DNA of 64,000 nucleotides from Halococcus salsus (GTDB taxonomy: Archaea; Halobacteriota; Halobacteria; Halobacteriales; Halococcaceae), in the NCBI RefSeq assembly GCF_009900715.1, contig NZ_JAAAJC010000001.1, forward strand, positions 733,216-797,215, in the 5' to 3' direction. The translations under genes and the position numbers were made by a program. The notes beneath the pieces are model-generated. The model worked only from the letters and a program-made list of their open reading frames with translations. It did not search any database and was not told the DNA's origin. The stretch's first letter is position 1; each line of letters begins with the position of its first letter. Shown here one piece after another: positions 50,235 through 60,331 of this stretch.

Positions 50235-52232
50235 TCAGGCCAACCACTCGTCGGGTTTGGTGTCGTAGTCGACGTCGGTGGCGGCGACGTCCTCGACGGC
50301 CTCCCAGGGGACGTCCTCGACGGAGAAGTCCATCCCGTCGTAGCGGATCAGCTTGCCGCGCTCGGTCGGCTCCGGTTCGCGCTGGCGGCGTTTGGCGACC
50401 TCGAGGTCGTGGTCGTCGAGCTCCTTCACGATGGTCTTGAGGTTCACCGGTCGCCCCCAGAGGTCGAACACCCGTTCGACGGTCTGGCGCGCCTGTTCGA
50501 GGTCGAGCATCACACCGTTGTAGTGGTGAGCCAACAGGAGCTCGTTGCGGTTGTTGTAGTTGCCGTCGTGCACGGTGACGGTCGGTTTCCCGAAGTTGGT
50601 GAACTGGAGCAGGAGCTTCTTCTTCACGTCCTCGTAGTCGGTCGAGGTCGCCCGGTAGTCGCCCGTGGTCCGGGTGAACTCGTAGGTGAAGTAGTCGTTG
50701 TCGTCGACGAACTCCTGGGTGAGGAACTCGTCGAGGAACGTCACGTCGTTGTGGCTCTCGCGGATCTCGAACAGTCGGTCCCAGCCCGCGGCGTACTCGA
50801 CGTCCGCGAGCGCCTCGTCGACGCTCGCGTAGCGCGAGTCGTCGAAGAGGTAGCGCGAGACCCGTTCGAGTTCCTCCCGGCTCGTCCGCGCGAGGAAGCC
50901 CCGGTTCTGGGGTTTGACCAGCGAGTAGTGGCGCTCGGCCATCCCCCGGTAGGTGAACAGCTTCCACGGGTAGCGCTCGACGTCTATCCCACCGGATCTC
51001 GCCTCCGCGAGCGCTTCGCCGTCGACCCGCGGGTCGGCGGGGTCGAGCGCGTCGAGGCAGTCGGGGTCGACCGCCGCGACCATCGGGTCGGGTTCGAGGC
51101 CGTCCTGAACCGCCGCGAAATCGACGACGTCGTGGAAGTTCCGCCAGGTTATCCCCTCGACCCGCAGCAGGCGTTCACAGACCTCGCGGCGATTGACAGT
51201 GTTCTCGATGTACTCCCAGAGCTCCTTGCCGAGCTTGTAGGGGTTGAGCCCCGGTGAGGCGAGCACCCGCGCCTGGTGGTCGGCGTAGCTCAGGAATTCA
51301 TCAGTTCCGGCGAAGGCCTCCTCGCCCATCATCATCGACTCCCAGTAGGCCGCCCAGCCCTCGTTCATCACCTTCGTCATCCGCTGGGCCGCGAAGTAGT
51401 AGGCCTCGCGCCGGAGGAGTTCGAGCACGTCGCGCTGCCAGTCGGTCATCTCGACGGCCTTCCCCGACTCCTCGTCGTAGGCCATCCCGTGCCGCCAGAA
51501 GAACGCTAACAGGTCCGCCTCGGGTTCGGGCGGTATCGTGGCCGACTCCTCCTCGGCGCGCTGGGCGTCGAGCCACTCGTCGTCGAAGACCTCCTCGACC
51601 ACCGTCGATTCGAGGTCGAGCTCCGCGAGCTGGTCGGCGATGTCGTCGATCTCGATGTCGGCGGGTTCGTCGGCGCTCGCGCTCGCGAACGCCCGGTGGC
51701 GGTCGATGTTGGTGTCGAGACACTGGATGGTGTCGATCCAGCGCTCGACGGCCTCGCGTTCGATCTCGGGGTCGGCCATGTAGCCGGCGATGGTGTCGGC
51801 GTGGCGCGCCAGCATCGCCGCGGCGTTCGGGGTCCGTCCCCCGCTGAACAGCCCGAACCACTGGTTGTGGGCGAAGAAGTCGGCGTGGGCCTCGACGTGG
51901 GTGATCACGGCTTTCTGGTCCGCGAGGGAGTTCGACTCCTGGAGGAAGGCGTGGGCGGGGTCGTCATTGTTGACGATCTCGAAGGCCTTCCCACCCAGAA
52001 ACTGGTTCTGCTTTCGCTGGCGGTCGTACTTCATCCCCCAGCGCCAGTGTGGGTAGCGCGTCTGGAAGCCGTCGTAGGCGATGAGTTCGTTCATCTCGTC
52101 GTAGTCGACGATCCAGTAGTTGACGGCGTAGGGCCGGAGCCCGAGCTTTCGGGCGAGGTTCGCGGCCTCCGCGACCGGCTCTTCGAGCGATTCGGCGATC
52201 CGCCGGGCGGTGATGCGGTCGGTGTTACTCAT
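50235..52232 (-). CDS. SpoVR family protein
   Basis: 665 aa. The whole protein matches the SpoVR/YcgB family: [38 protein letters not shown] near the start, [18 protein letters not shown]-like block, then [52 protein letters not shown] and late [24 protein letters not shown]. In Bacillus the family was linked to spore cortex; in Proteobacteria ycgB is a stress gene with yeaG/yeaH. It is the last gene of the four-gene operon, overlapping yeaH by eight bases. The molecular role is unknown. Confidence 0.95.
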   Translation of the reverse strand: MSNTDRITARRIAESLEEPVAEAANLARKLGLRPYAVNYWIVDYDEMNELIAYDGFQTRYPHWRWGMKYDRQRKQNQFLGGKAFEIVNNDDPAHAFLQESNSLADQKAVITHVEAHADFFAHNQWFGLFSGGRTPNAAAMLARHADTIAGYMADPEIEREAVERWIDTIQCLDTNIDRHRAFASASADEPADIEIDDIADQLAELDLESTVVEEVFDDEWLDAQRAEEESATIPPEPEADLLAFFWRHGMAYDEESGKAVEMTDWQRDVLELLRREAYYFAAQRMTKVMNEGWAAYWESMMMGEEAFAGTDEFLSYADHQARVLASPGLNPYKLGKELWEYIENTVNRREVCERLLRVEGITWRNFHDVVDFAAVQDGLEPDPMVAAVDPDCLDALDPADPRVDGEALAEARSGGIDVERYPWKLFTYRGMAERHYSLVKPQNRGFLARTSREELERVSRYLFDDSRYASVDEALADVEYAAGWDRLFEIRESHNDVTFLDEFLTQEFVDDNDYFTYEFTRTTGDYRATSTDYEDVKKKLLLQFTNFGKPTVTVHDGNYNNRNELLLAHHYNGVMLDLEQARQTVERVFDLWGRPVNLKTIVKELDDHDLEVAKRRQREPEPTERGKLIRYDGMDFSVEDVPWEAVEDVAATDVDYDTKPDEWLA

Positions 52233-53538
52233 CGTTCTCGTCCTCGGTGTTCAGGATCGTCTCGATCGCGGCCACCACGTCGTCCGCGCCGTTGACGTAG
52301 GCCACCGCGACGTTCCCGGCGTCGCCGAAGTGGCGTTCGACCTCCTCGGCGTGGGTGGCGTTGATCGCGTTGCCCGACGGCTGGGTCTCGACGTAAGCGT
52401 GGAGGTTCGCCGGGATCCCCTCCATCAGCGGGATCACGCGTTCCTCGGTGTCGTTGCTCGAGTTCTCCGAGTCACCCGCGGCGAAGACGTACCGGTTCCA
52501 GTCGCTCCAGGGGTACTCCTCGTCGAGCACCCTCCCCGCGAGCTCGTAGGCCGAGGAGATCTTGGTGCCGCCGCCGGAGCGGATGCCGAAGAACTCCTCG
52601 CGTTCGACCCGCCAGGCCTCGGCGTCGTGGGCGATGTAGACGAACTCCGCGCGGTCGTACTTGCCCGTGAGATACCAATCGAGCGGGGTGAAGGTCCGCT
52701 CGACGAGCTCGCGTTTGCGCTCGCGCATCGAGCCCGAGACGTCGCGGATGTTCACCACGACGACGTTCCGCTCCTGCTCTTCGACCACCTCGGGGTAGCG
52801 GTAGCGCTCGTCCTCCCGGCGGAACGGGACGTGGTCGATGCCCTCGCTCCGGATCCGGGCGGCGGTCTTAGTCTCCTCGACGTTCGCCTCCATCTCGTCG
52901 ATGCTCGCCCACCGCGAGCGCTCGGCGGCCCCGAGCTTGCTGTACTCGTCGTTGAGCCACGCGTGACTCACCGGGAGGTGTCGCTCCCGCGCCCACCGGA
53001 AGACCCCCTCCGGGCCCATCCCGTCGACCCGGAGCGCCTCGCGAACGTAGTCGCGGTCGAAGTCCATCGCGAGCTTGCGCTTCAGCCCCTGTTTGAACAT
53101 CCGCTCGAAGTCGAGGGTGCTGTTCGGACCCGTCCGGCTCACGTCGGTGTAGTCGCCCTCGGTCTCCTCGACCACGCGCTTGCCCTTGGGTTCGAGGTCG
53201 AGCCCGAGGCGCTCGTCGAGCTCCTGGGCGAACTCCTCGGGGTCCATCTCGTAGTACTCGTGGTCGCCGCCGTCCTCGCCGGGGTCGCCGTCCTCGTCGC
53301 CCGGCTGGGGTTCCCCTACCGGTTGGCCCGGCTGTGGGGTGTCGCCGTCGCCCTGGCCGACCCCGCCCGCGTCGCGCTGGTCGTACTCGAAGCCGGGGAG
53401 GTCGATGATCTTGACCGGGACCCGCACCGAGTCCGGGCGGCTCCCGCCGAGGTCCCCGTACTGGATGAACTCCGCGAGGTCCTGGCGGCGCTCCTCGCCG
53501 ACCTCGCGATACCTATCGAGGTCGTCCCTCAGTCCCAT
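52225..53538 (-). CDS. yeaH: YeaH/YhbH family VWA protein (DUF444)
   Basis: 437 aa from ATG 53538. A Gly/Asp/Pro/Gln-rich linker (about 55-100) follows a basic start, then VWA-like domain with MIDAS-type DVSGSM (266-271) and a late AAGDSENSS near 350. YeaH is the usual partner of the PrkA-type kinase YeaG and is thought to bridge it to targets; it is also a common neighbour of spoVR. It overlaps prkA copy 2 by 10 bases and the spoVR gene by eight, so translation is coupled along the operon. Confidence 0.94.
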   Translation of the reverse strand: MGLRDDLDRYREVGEERRQDLAEFIQYGDLGGSRPDSVRVPVKIIDLPGFEYDQRDAGGVGQGDGDTPQPGQPVGEPQPGDEDGDPGEDGGDHEYYEMDPEEFAQELDERLGLDLEPKGKRVVEETEGDYTDVSRTGPNSTLDFERMFKQGLKRKLAMDFDRDYVREALRVDGMGPEGVFRWARERHLPVSHAWLNDEYSKLGAAERSRWASIDEMEANVEETKTAARIRSEGIDHVPFRREDERYRYPEVVEEQERNVVVVNIRDVSGSMRERKRELVERTFTPLDWYLTGKYDRAEFVYIAHDAEAWRVEREEFFGIRSGGGTKISSAYELAGRVLDEEYPWSDWNRYVFAAGDSENSSNDTEERVIPLMEGIPANLHAYVETQPSGNAINATHAEEVERHFGDAGNVAVAYVNGADDVVAAIETILNTEDENDE

Positions 53539-55823
53539 CGGTAGCTCACCTGGCCCATGACGTGCCGGCTCGTGAGTTCGGCCGACGCCTCGGTGTAGCC
53601 GAACTCCGCGACCATCGTCGTGATGGTCTCGTCCTTGAGGCTCGCGGTCTCGGTCCCCAGTGGTGGGTCCTGCCACTGCCGCGGGTCGAAGTCCTCGTAG
53701 GTCCGCCGGACGTCCGACCAGTCGTAGCTCCCGAGTACGGCATCTATCACGGGGATCTCGGTGAGCGCGACGTCGCTGGCCCGGAACTCGTCGTCGCGGC
53801 TGTGCCAGGCGTGTCTGTTCATCGCGGTGATGATCTTCTCGGTGCGGAACTCCCGGACCGCGGGCGAGGGGTGGTTGCCGTCGTAGCTCTCGGCCCCGAA
53901 CCGACCCAAGTGCTCGGTCTCGAAGACCTTCATCACCAGCGGGTCCGGCCCGACGACCTCGCCGCGGTCGTTCTCCACGGCGTCGTCGGTGGCCCACGCG
54001 TAGACGTGCTCGACGTACTCGGCGACGGTGGCCTCGTCGACCTGTTTGTCGTACATCATCGCGCCGAGCACGTCGGCTTCCTGGCGGTCAAACACCTGGT
54101 TCTTCACCGCCACCACCCGGCCCTCGAACTCGCCGCGTTCGGTGGTCGAGAAGACGGGGGCCGTCGCGAGCCCCTCGGCCATCGCGTCGAGCACGTCCTG
54201 TGGCATCACGACGTTCTCGACGGGCAGGTCGGGATGCTGGCGGTCGCGGTCGGCGTAGAGCAGGTCCGCGATCGTGTCCCGGGTGAAGGTCACGGGGATC
54301 CCGCTGTCCCCGTCGGTGCTCCCGTCGGGGAACGAGAACGCCTCACGCTCGACCCGTTCGTCGCCCCGCTGCAGATAGCCCTGGTCGAACAGCAGCGCCT
54401 TGTCCACGAGGTCGAGGCCGCCGGGGAGGGCTTCGGCGTCCAGCCGGGTGACGACGCTGTAGAGCGCCGCCGCCGCCACCGTGTGGGGTGCGAGTTCGAT
54501 CTCGGTCGCGGTCCCCCCGGAGCCCTCGCCGACCGACATCGTCACCGCCTCGCGGATCGTCTCGTCGAGCTCCGGTTCGTCGAAGTCCCAGACCGCCGTC
54601 TCGTTCGTGAGTTCGCGTCGGATGAGTTCGGCTTCGAGCGAGACGTTGGTGAGGTAGTCGAACTCCCGCCTGTCGAGCCGGCGCTTCAGCGCCTTCAGCG
54701 GGTCGCCCGCGTTGCGCTCGGCGTGCTGGTTCAACTGGGCTTCGAGGTCGGGGTTCGAGATGATCACTAACTGTGTATCGATGTCCATCCCGATCCCCTT
54801 GTCCAACTTCACCGACCCCTCGTCCGGCACGTTCAGCAGTTTCCGGAGGAGGTCGGCGTGCTGGGCGGCGTCCTCGACGATCGTGAGCAGGCCGTTGCCC
54901 TGGCTCAACACCCCGTCGTAGGAGAACGCCTGCGGGTTCTTTCGACCCCTGGAATCGAGCTCGCGCACCATCCCCGCCATCCACGAACCGACGAGCCGTT
55001 CCTTCGGGCTGCCGTCGTCCTCGGAGTGGAGCACGCCGATGCCCTGACCGACGTCCACCACGTAGTTCTTCACCCGGAGGTGGCGGCGGTCGGTCACGGC
55101 CGAGAACAGGTCACGGACCCCTTCGCGGCGGTACTGCTCTTCGAGGTAGTCGTAGGCCTCCCGGCAGAACGGGTCGAGACGGCCCTCGGCCACGATCGGG
55201 ATGTGGTCGTCGAGCCGTTCGTTGAGCGCCGCGACGACCTCCGCGCGAACCGCCGCCGGGAACACCGTGAGGGGGCTCGACTGCACGGGGCTCTGGTACC
55301 AGTCGTCCTCGTCGTCGCGGTACTCGTTGCCGTAGGTCAGCCCGCCACCGCCGCCGACGCCCGCGACGTTCCACTCCACGGTGTACCGCCGCCCTGCGTC
55401 GGTCTTCGAGAACTCCCGGAGGCCGTTGATCAGACACCGCTTGAGTTCGGACTTGCCCGTGGCCGTGGGGCCCGCGAGCCAGATTATCTTCTCGTCCTTG
55501 CCGCGCCGGGCCGCGATCGACCGGAGGTCGTCGACGAACGCGTTGAGCACTTGGGTGTTCCCGAGGATCGCGTGTTCGCCGTCGTTGTGCGGGTCGTCGA
55601 AGAAGCGGTAGCGCTCGCGCTCCTCGCCCTCCTCGATCACGGTTCGGGTGCCCATCGACTCGATCGCGGTCACGAGGTACTTCGAGGCGTGGGCGGCGAT
55701 CGCGGGGTCGGCGAGCGCCGCGTCGACGTACGCCGCGAGGCTCATCGGCTCCTCGTAGGTCGCCCGGAGCGCCCGGTCGGCGGCCCCGACGAACGTCTCG
55801 CCCGCCGGCTGGCGGTCGCTCAT
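53529..55823 (-). CDS. prkA: PrkA-family serine kinase/AAA+ protein, long form
   Basis: 764 aa from ATG 55823, much longer than Bacillus PrkA (about 630). AAA+ core with Walker A GPTATGKS (118-125), basic EKIIWLAG before it, and a distal [20 protein letters not shown] sensor region. The family N-terminal [31 protein letters not shown] is present. C-terminal third (from about 500) is unlike the first copy and includes [39 protein letters not shown]. PrkA proteins are reported as serine kinases or AAA+ proteases; activity here unproven. The start shares one base with the end of the other prkA. Confidence 0.92.
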   Translation of the reverse strand: MSDRQPAGETFVGAADRALRATYEEPMSLAAYVDAALADPAIAAHASKYLVTAIESMGTRTVIEEGEERERYRFFDDPHNDGEHAILGNTQVLNAFVDDLRSIAARRGKDEKIIWLAGPTATGKSELKRCLINGLREFSKTDAGRRYTVEWNVAGVGGGGGLTYGNEYRDDEDDWYQSPVQSSPLTVFPAAVRAEVVAALNERLDDHIPIVAEGRLDPFCREAYDYLEEQYRREGVRDLFSAVTDRRHLRVKNYVVDVGQGIGVLHSEDDGSPKERLVGSWMAGMVRELDSRGRKNPQAFSYDGVLSQGNGLLTIVEDAAQHADLLRKLLNVPDEGSVKLDKGIGMDIDTQLVIISNPDLEAQLNQHAERNAGDPLKALKRRLDRREFDYLTNVSLEAELIRRELTNETAVWDFDEPELDETIREAVTMSVGEGSGGTATEIELAPHTVAAAALYSVVTRLDAEALPGGLDLVDKALLFDQGYLQRGDERVEREAFSFPDGSTDGDSGIPVTFTRDTIADLLYADRDRQHPDLPVENVVMPQDVLDAMAEGLATAPVFSTTERGEFEGRVVAVKNQVFDRQEADVLGAMMYDKQVDEATVAEYVEHVYAWATDDAVENDRGEVVGPDPLVMKVFETEHLGRFGAESYDGNHPSPAVREFRTEKIITAMNRHAWHSRDDEFRASDVALTEIPVIDAVLGSYDWSDVRRTYEDFDPRQWQDPPLGTETASLKDETITTMVAEFGYTEASAELTSRHVMGQVSYRWD

Positions 55824-57895
55824 CAGCCCTCCATCTCTGCTTTTGCGACCTCGGCCCCGGCGAACTCGAGCACCTCCTTCGCGCCACCCTCGGAGTAGCC
55901 CTGTTCGCGGAGGGCGTCGATCCACGCGCTCCGCTCGTCGTCGTCCAGCTCGCCCGACGACACCAGCGCGGAGAAGTTGATGTTGTGTTTCTTGTCCTCC
56001 CAGAGCTTGCGTTCGAGCGCGCGGCGGAGGCGGTCGTTGTCCTGGGGATTGAACGTATCGCCCTCGCGCGCCCGCCGCGAGACCCAGTTCGAGACCTCCT
56101 GGCGGAAGTCGTCCTTTCGATCCTCTGGGAGGTCGAGTTTCTCCTCGACGGAACGAAGGAACGTCTCGTCGGGACCCTGTTCGCGCCCGGTGAGTTCGTC
56201 CTCCACGGTGTCGTCGTCGATGTAGGCCATGACGTGGTCCATGTACTTCTCGCCCTGGCGCTGGATCTCGTCGAGGTCGTAGGCCAGCGCGTGCCGGACG
56301 TCCTCGATCGCGCGTTCGCGGTACTCCTCGCGAACGAGTTCGAGGTAGCGGTAGTAGGTCTCGAAGAGGTCCTCGGCGATCGAGCCGTGGTTCTCGAGGT
56401 TCCCCTCCAAGTGGTTGAACGTCGTCAGCGCCGAGAGGAACTCTCTACTACGATGCATCGAGTCCATGATGGCCTCGGCGATCTCGTCGCCGATGAACCG
56501 CGGCGAGACCCCCTCCATCCCCTCGCCGATCTCGGCGGTCCCCGCGGCCTCCTCCCGGAGCTTCTTGACGTCGATGTCCTCCGATTCGTCGATCTCGCCG
56601 TTGTAGGCCTTCGCCTTCTGGAGGACGTCGATCGTTCCCGAGTCGGGTTCCTCGATCCGGGTGAGGACGCCGAACAGCCCCGCCATTTCGAGGGTGTGAG
56701 GCTCGACGTGGACGTCGGGCACGTCGGCGTTCTGGAGCATCTTGCGGTAGATGTTGGCCTCCTCCTCGTACTGGAGCACGTAGGGGAAGTCGATCCGCTT
56801 CGTGCGGTCGTTGAACGCCTCCATCTTCTCGTCGCCCTTCTTCTCCTTGTACTCGGGCATGTTGGTCCGCCCCACGATCACCTGGTCGATATCCATCCGG
56901 GGGTTGTTCTTCGGCTTGATGGTCATCTCCTGGGTCGCGTGGAGGAAGTCGTAGAGGAACTCCCGCTGGAGTTTCAGGAGCTCCTCGCCCGAGAAGATAC
57001 CACGGTTCGCGTTACAGAACGCCCCCGAGTAATCGAAGGCGCGGGGGTCCGATTCGCCGTAGACGGCGATCTTGGAGTAGTTGACGTCGCCGGTGAGCTC
57101 GGTCTCGTCCTGGTTCTTCTTGTCCTTCGGCTCGAAGGTCTCGACCGCCTGCCGTTTGTTCTCGTCGGCGGTCAGACGGATGATCTCGATGTGGTTCTCG
57201 AGCACCTGCTGGAGGTCGTCGTCGTAGTAGGCCAACAACCTATCCATGTAGAACTCGCTGGCGGGGTCGAGCGCCTGCTCGTTCTCGATCGTGTAGGGTG
57301 CGTCGAGCCGTTCGTTCAGCTCCGCTATCACCCGGTTTCGCTGGTCGAGCGGTAGGAGTACTAACGGATCCTGGTTCATCGGGCTCCGGACCACGTCGTC
57401 GGCGGGGTCCTGGTCGGCGATCACGTCACACAGGTTGGTCCACCGGAAGGTGTACATCCGGCCCTCCTCGCGGAGGGTGTAATCCTCGAAGTAGCGCCGG
57501 ACCTGCCGGTCGAAGTCGGATTTCCCCGACCCGACGGGGCCGAGCAGGAGCTTGATCCGGCGTTCGGGACCCAGTCCGCGGGCCCCGGATTTCGCCTTGT
57601 TGACGAACTCGTGGATCGACTCGTGGATCTCGCGACCGAAGAAGGTGTTCTCGCCCCCACTCAACGGGTCCTCGGTGGCGAGGTGGTACTCGACGATCCC
57701 GGTGTCCTCGTCGTACTCGGTGCCGTAGAAATCGAACATGTCCGCGACGCGCTGGTGGGCGTTGCGCGCGATACGCGGTTCGTCGCGGACCGCGTCGAGA
57801 TACCACTGGAAGGTCTGGGTCGTCCGGAGGTCGGTCGGTATCGATGCCCGGTACTCCTCACTGAGTGCTTCGAGCGTGTTTGTTTCGCCTGACAT
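55823..57895 (-). CDS. prkA: PrkA-family serine kinase/AAA+ protein, short form
   Basis: 690 aa from ATG 57895, close to E. coli YeaG (644 aa). Walker A GPVGSGKS (119-126), VIVGRTNMPEYKEKKGDEKMEAFNDR (sensor and kinase-associated block), and a C-terminal PrkA domain with FIGDEIAEAIMDSMHRSREFLSALTTFNHLEG. It is the first gene of the operon prkA-prkA-yeaH-spoVR. Family knowledge links YeaG/YeaH to nitrogen starvation and stress survival in enterobacteria. Its sequence differs from copy 2 throughout, so the two are not a recent duplication. Upstream gap described at 57896-58223. Confidence 0.95.
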   Translation of the reverse strand: MSGETNTLEALSEEYRASIPTDLRTTQTFQWYLDAVRDEPRIARNAHQRVADMFDFYGTEYDEDTGIVEYHLATEDPLSGGENTFFGREIHESIHEFVNKAKSGARGLGPERRIKLLLGPVGSGKSDFDRQVRRYFEDYTLREEGRMYTFRWTNLCDVIADQDPADDVVRSPMNQDPLVLLPLDQRNRVIAELNERLDAPYTIENEQALDPASEFYMDRLLAYYDDDLQQVLENHIEIIRLTADENKRQAVETFEPKDKKNQDETELTGDVNYSKIAVYGESDPRAFDYSGAFCNANRGIFSGEELLKLQREFLYDFLHATQEMTIKPKNNPRMDIDQVIVGRTNMPEYKEKKGDEKMEAFNDRTKRIDFPYVLQYEEEANIYRKMLQNADVPDVHVEPHTLEMAGLFGVLTRIEEPDSGTIDVLQKAKAYNGEIDESEDIDVKKLREEAAGTAEIGEGMEGVSPRFIGDEIAEAIMDSMHRSREFLSALTTFNHLEGNLENHGSIAEDLFETYYRYLELVREEYRERAIEDVRHALAYDLDEIQRQGEKYMDHVMAYIDDDTVEDELTGREQGPDETFLRSVEEKLDLPEDRKDDFRQEVSNWVSRRAREGDTFNPQDNDRLRRALERKLWEDKKHNINFSALVSSGELDDDERSAWIDALREQGYSEGGAKEVLEFAGAEVAKAEMEG

Positions 57896-58223
57896 TGTTT
57901 TATCGGTTCGATCGGGGGATCGGTCGACGCCCACCGGTCGCTTCCGAGGGCGGCCGATCTACTGTTGTGTGCGTACACGTGTCATTCAGCACGGCCGGCG
58001 ATGCACTCCGTGACTGGTTTCGGGGACCACCGTGGAGCGCCTCGGGACGGCGTAGCATGGTAGAGGAACCCACCAATACTACTAAAAGGGAGTGGTTTGA
58101 GACATATAACTGTTTTCCCAAATCGGGGTCGAACGGCTTTCCTCCGCGAGAACGCGCCGAAAATTCAGGGAGCGGTGCACCCACGACCGGGAACGACTTG
58201 CCGGGCCGGCACCGAACGACGGC
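57896..58223. other. Divergent region between prkA operon and DUF5820 gene
   Basis: 328 bases with no firm gene. CATATAAC (58103-58110) is a TATA-like centre readable in both directions: it is about 114-121 bases before the DUF5820 ATG and about 210 bases before the prkA ATG on the other strand, so long leaders are possible for both. TACTACTAAAAGGG at 58077-58090 is a second A/T block. A 52-codon minus ORF ending at 57900 has no coding character. GATAAAAC just before the prkA ATG is too close to be a TATA box. Confidence 0.4.
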
Positions 58224-58613
58224 ATGGGCGACTTCGAGACGCTTCCCGAGGACTGGGTTGTCTGGAACGAGGCCGACGACCGGTGCGTGCTGGTCTATCG
58301 GCCCGACGTGTTCGACACGAACGCGTTCGACGCGGCGTGCCTCCCGACGATCTACCTCACGCGCGGTCGGCGGTCGCGCCGTCCGGGTCGCCAGCGCGCC
58401 CCCGGTACCGCGAACACGTGGTACGTCACGCTCTTCCTCGAACCCGAGGTCGAACGCGAGGCCGAGACCTACGACACCCGCCCCGAGGCCGTGGCGGGTA
58501 CGGTGGCGCTCGCCGAGCGCTTCGCTGTCGGCGAGGTCGACTATCGCGACCTCTATCAGGTCCCGCGCGAGGCGTACCTCGAAAAGCTCGACGAACTCAC
58601 CGGCGGTGGGTAG
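58224..58613 (+). CDS. DUF5820 family protein
   Basis: 129 aa. FETLPEDWVVWNEADDRCVLVYRPDVFDTNAFDAACLPTIYLTRGRRSRRPG is typical of this haloarchaeal family, which has a basic patch in the middle and an acidic end (EVDYRDLYQVPREAYLEKLDEL). Function unknown; the basic loop suggests contact with nucleic acid or ribosome, as inference. It is divergent from the prkA operon. Confidence 0.85.
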   Translation: MGDFETLPEDWVVWNEADDRCVLVYRPDVFDTNAFDAACLPTIYLTRGRRSRRPGRQRAPGTANTWYVTLFLEPEVEREAETYDTRPEAVAGTVALAERFAVGEVDYRDLYQVPREAYLEKLDELTGGG

Positions 58614-58753
58614 CGCTCGGGTACCGTCGTGTGGAGCCCCATTCTCGATCGAGAGGACGAGTGACGGCGACACTAGGTGCAGATACGGGCCGTTTGAACC
58701 GTCTCGTTGCTGCTCTCTATATAAGTCAGATAGAATCGCCGATGCTGCCGAAT

Positions 58754-59716
58754 TCAAGCCCTATGCGGACGAAGTGCGTCGGTGTTCTGGAGGAGCCATA
58801 CTGCGAGCACTGCGAGCGGGAGCGAGCCGACCACGCCGGTCATCGCGGGACCGAGAAGTCGACTCGGGTCGTTTCGTGCGAGGAGCAACACGATCCCGGC
58901 GTTTGCGTTGATCGCGGCGTGACCGATGACGGCTGGCCAGACGCTTCCGCCCCGTAGCGTCACCCACCCTAGGAACACGCCGGCGATGACGGTGAAGTAG
59001 ACCATCGCGAGGGTTCCGAGCACCGGTGTTTCCGGATAGTTGTATCCCATCATGATTATTGGCCAGTGCCAGACGCCCCAGATCACACCCGAAAGTACGA
59101 CGGCCCGACGACCGCCGAGCGGAAGGAGTTTTGGCAGGAGATACGCCCGTCAACCGAACTCCTCGCCGAACGTGGCTACGCAGTTGACCGCCGTGTTCAC
59201 CGTGAGGGCGGCCACTGCGGAAACAAAAACGAGTTCCTGCGGGCCAAGCCCACCTGTCTGGCCAGCATTCACTCCGAGAGTCTCACTCAGAGCGCTCGCC
59301 GTCACGCCGAGAAATCGCGGGAACACCGCGAAAAAGAGCGCGGCCCCGAGATACACCAGCACGGGTGGGACAATCCACGCACCGACCAACCACTTCCAGT
59401 TGCGCCGCGCTCGTGGACGGAGATGCAGGTTTTCTCGCCCCTCACCAGTGACCGCTCGCGTGAGGACGTTGGCGATCGCTGGCGCAAACATATAGACTGT
59501 CGCGACGAGCACATACCACAGTCGTACTCCGGGGAATACTTCGGGACTTCTGGCACCGATCCCACCGGTCGCGTAGATCACGATAGCGACCGCCCACGAG
59601 AGCCCGAATGTGAACAGCACGAACAGCCCCACACGATGCCACTCTACGTCGGCGTTTCGAAGCGTCTCCGTCGAAAACGCGTTCCGGTCCGATTGTTCTG
59701 TCTTCGCTGTTGTCAT
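58754..59716 (-). pseudogene. CPBP-family membrane protease with in-frame stop
   Basis: From ATG 59716 the frame runs 188 codons, meets TGA at 59152-59150, and continues in the same frame to TAG/TGA at 58754, giving 320 codon positions. The stop falls inside the catalytic motif: residues read ATFGEEFG-stop-RAYLLPKLL, where intact CPBP proteins have EEFGWRAYL, so TGG (Trp) has become TGA. The remaining domain (SGVIWGVWHWPIIMMGYNYPE, then HAAINANAG) is well preserved, so the loss is recent. The gene is lower in GC than its neighbours. Readthrough or a sequencing error cannot be excluded. Confidence 0.85.
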
Positions 59717-59850
59717 GACGATCCGTAGTTGATCCACGACACCACATATAACTACGGTATGGAAGATATTTTATTTTAGCTGCCGTTGTCGATTGATTGA
59801 GTGACGGTAGCGAGTCGCTCCGCCAAGCCGTATTCTTATTCGGACCCGGC

Positions 59851-59867
59851 ACATACCGCCGGTATGT
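59851..59867. promoter_or_regulatory. 17-bp palindrome across the UPF0179 start codon
   Basis: ACATACCGCCGGTATGT (59851-59867) is a perfect inverted repeat with 8-base arms and one central base. The ATG of the UPF0179 gene (59864) is inside the right arm. TATTCTTATTCGG (about 59831-59843) is upstream at the right distance for a leaderless TATA box, so the palindrome covers the transcription start. An operator is the simplest reading. Confidence 0.5.
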
Positions 59868-60313
59868 CACAGATCACCCTCATCGGCACCCGTCTCGCGG
59901 AACCCGGAACGGAGTTCGTCTATCGCGGCGAGGCCAGCGCGTGCGAGGGCTGTCCCTATCGCGAGCAGTGTCTCAACCTCTCGACGGGGACGAAGTACCG
60001 CGTCACGAGCGTGCGCGAGAACGCCCAGACCCTCGAATGCGGTGTGCACGACACCGGCGTGCGCGCGGTCGAGGTCGAACCCGCCTCCGTGATGGCGAAC
60101 GTCTCGCCCAAGAGCGCCTACGCCGGGAGCAAGGCCCACCTCGAAGGACCGTGCCCGCACACCGGCTGTCCGAGCCACCCGTACTGCGAACCCGCGGGGG
60201 CGGAGTTCGAGACCGAGTACCGCATTCAGGAGGTCATCGGCGACCCGCCCCACGACTACTGTCACCTCGACCGCGAGCTCACGCTGGTGGAGTTCGCCCC
60301 ACCCACGGGGTGA
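59864..60313 (+). CDS. UPF0179 family protein
   Basis: 149 aa, the family length. Cysteines are concentrated in CEGCPYREQC (27-36), in TLECGVHDTG and in GPCPHTGCPSHPYCEP (about 96-111), with a late HDYCHLDRE. The spacing suggests metal or Fe-S binding. UPF0179 is an archaeal family of unknown function. Start supported by a TATA box and palindrome. It is convergent with the aspartoacylase-like gene, 18 bases apart. Confidence 0.9.
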   Translation: MSQITLIGTRLAEPGTEFVYRGEASACEGCPYREQCLNLSTGTKYRVTSVRENAQTLECGVHDTGVRAVEVEPASVMANVSPKSAYAGSKAHLEGPCPHTGCPSHPYCEPAGAEFETEYRIQEVIGDPPHDYCHLDRELTLVEFAPPTG

Positions 60314-60331
60314 GCCGCCGACCGTCGTGAC

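Noticed and set aside
57900-58058. 52-codon minus ORF upstream of prkA
   Set aside because: Ser/Arg/Pro-rich with no coding bias; more likely leader DNA.
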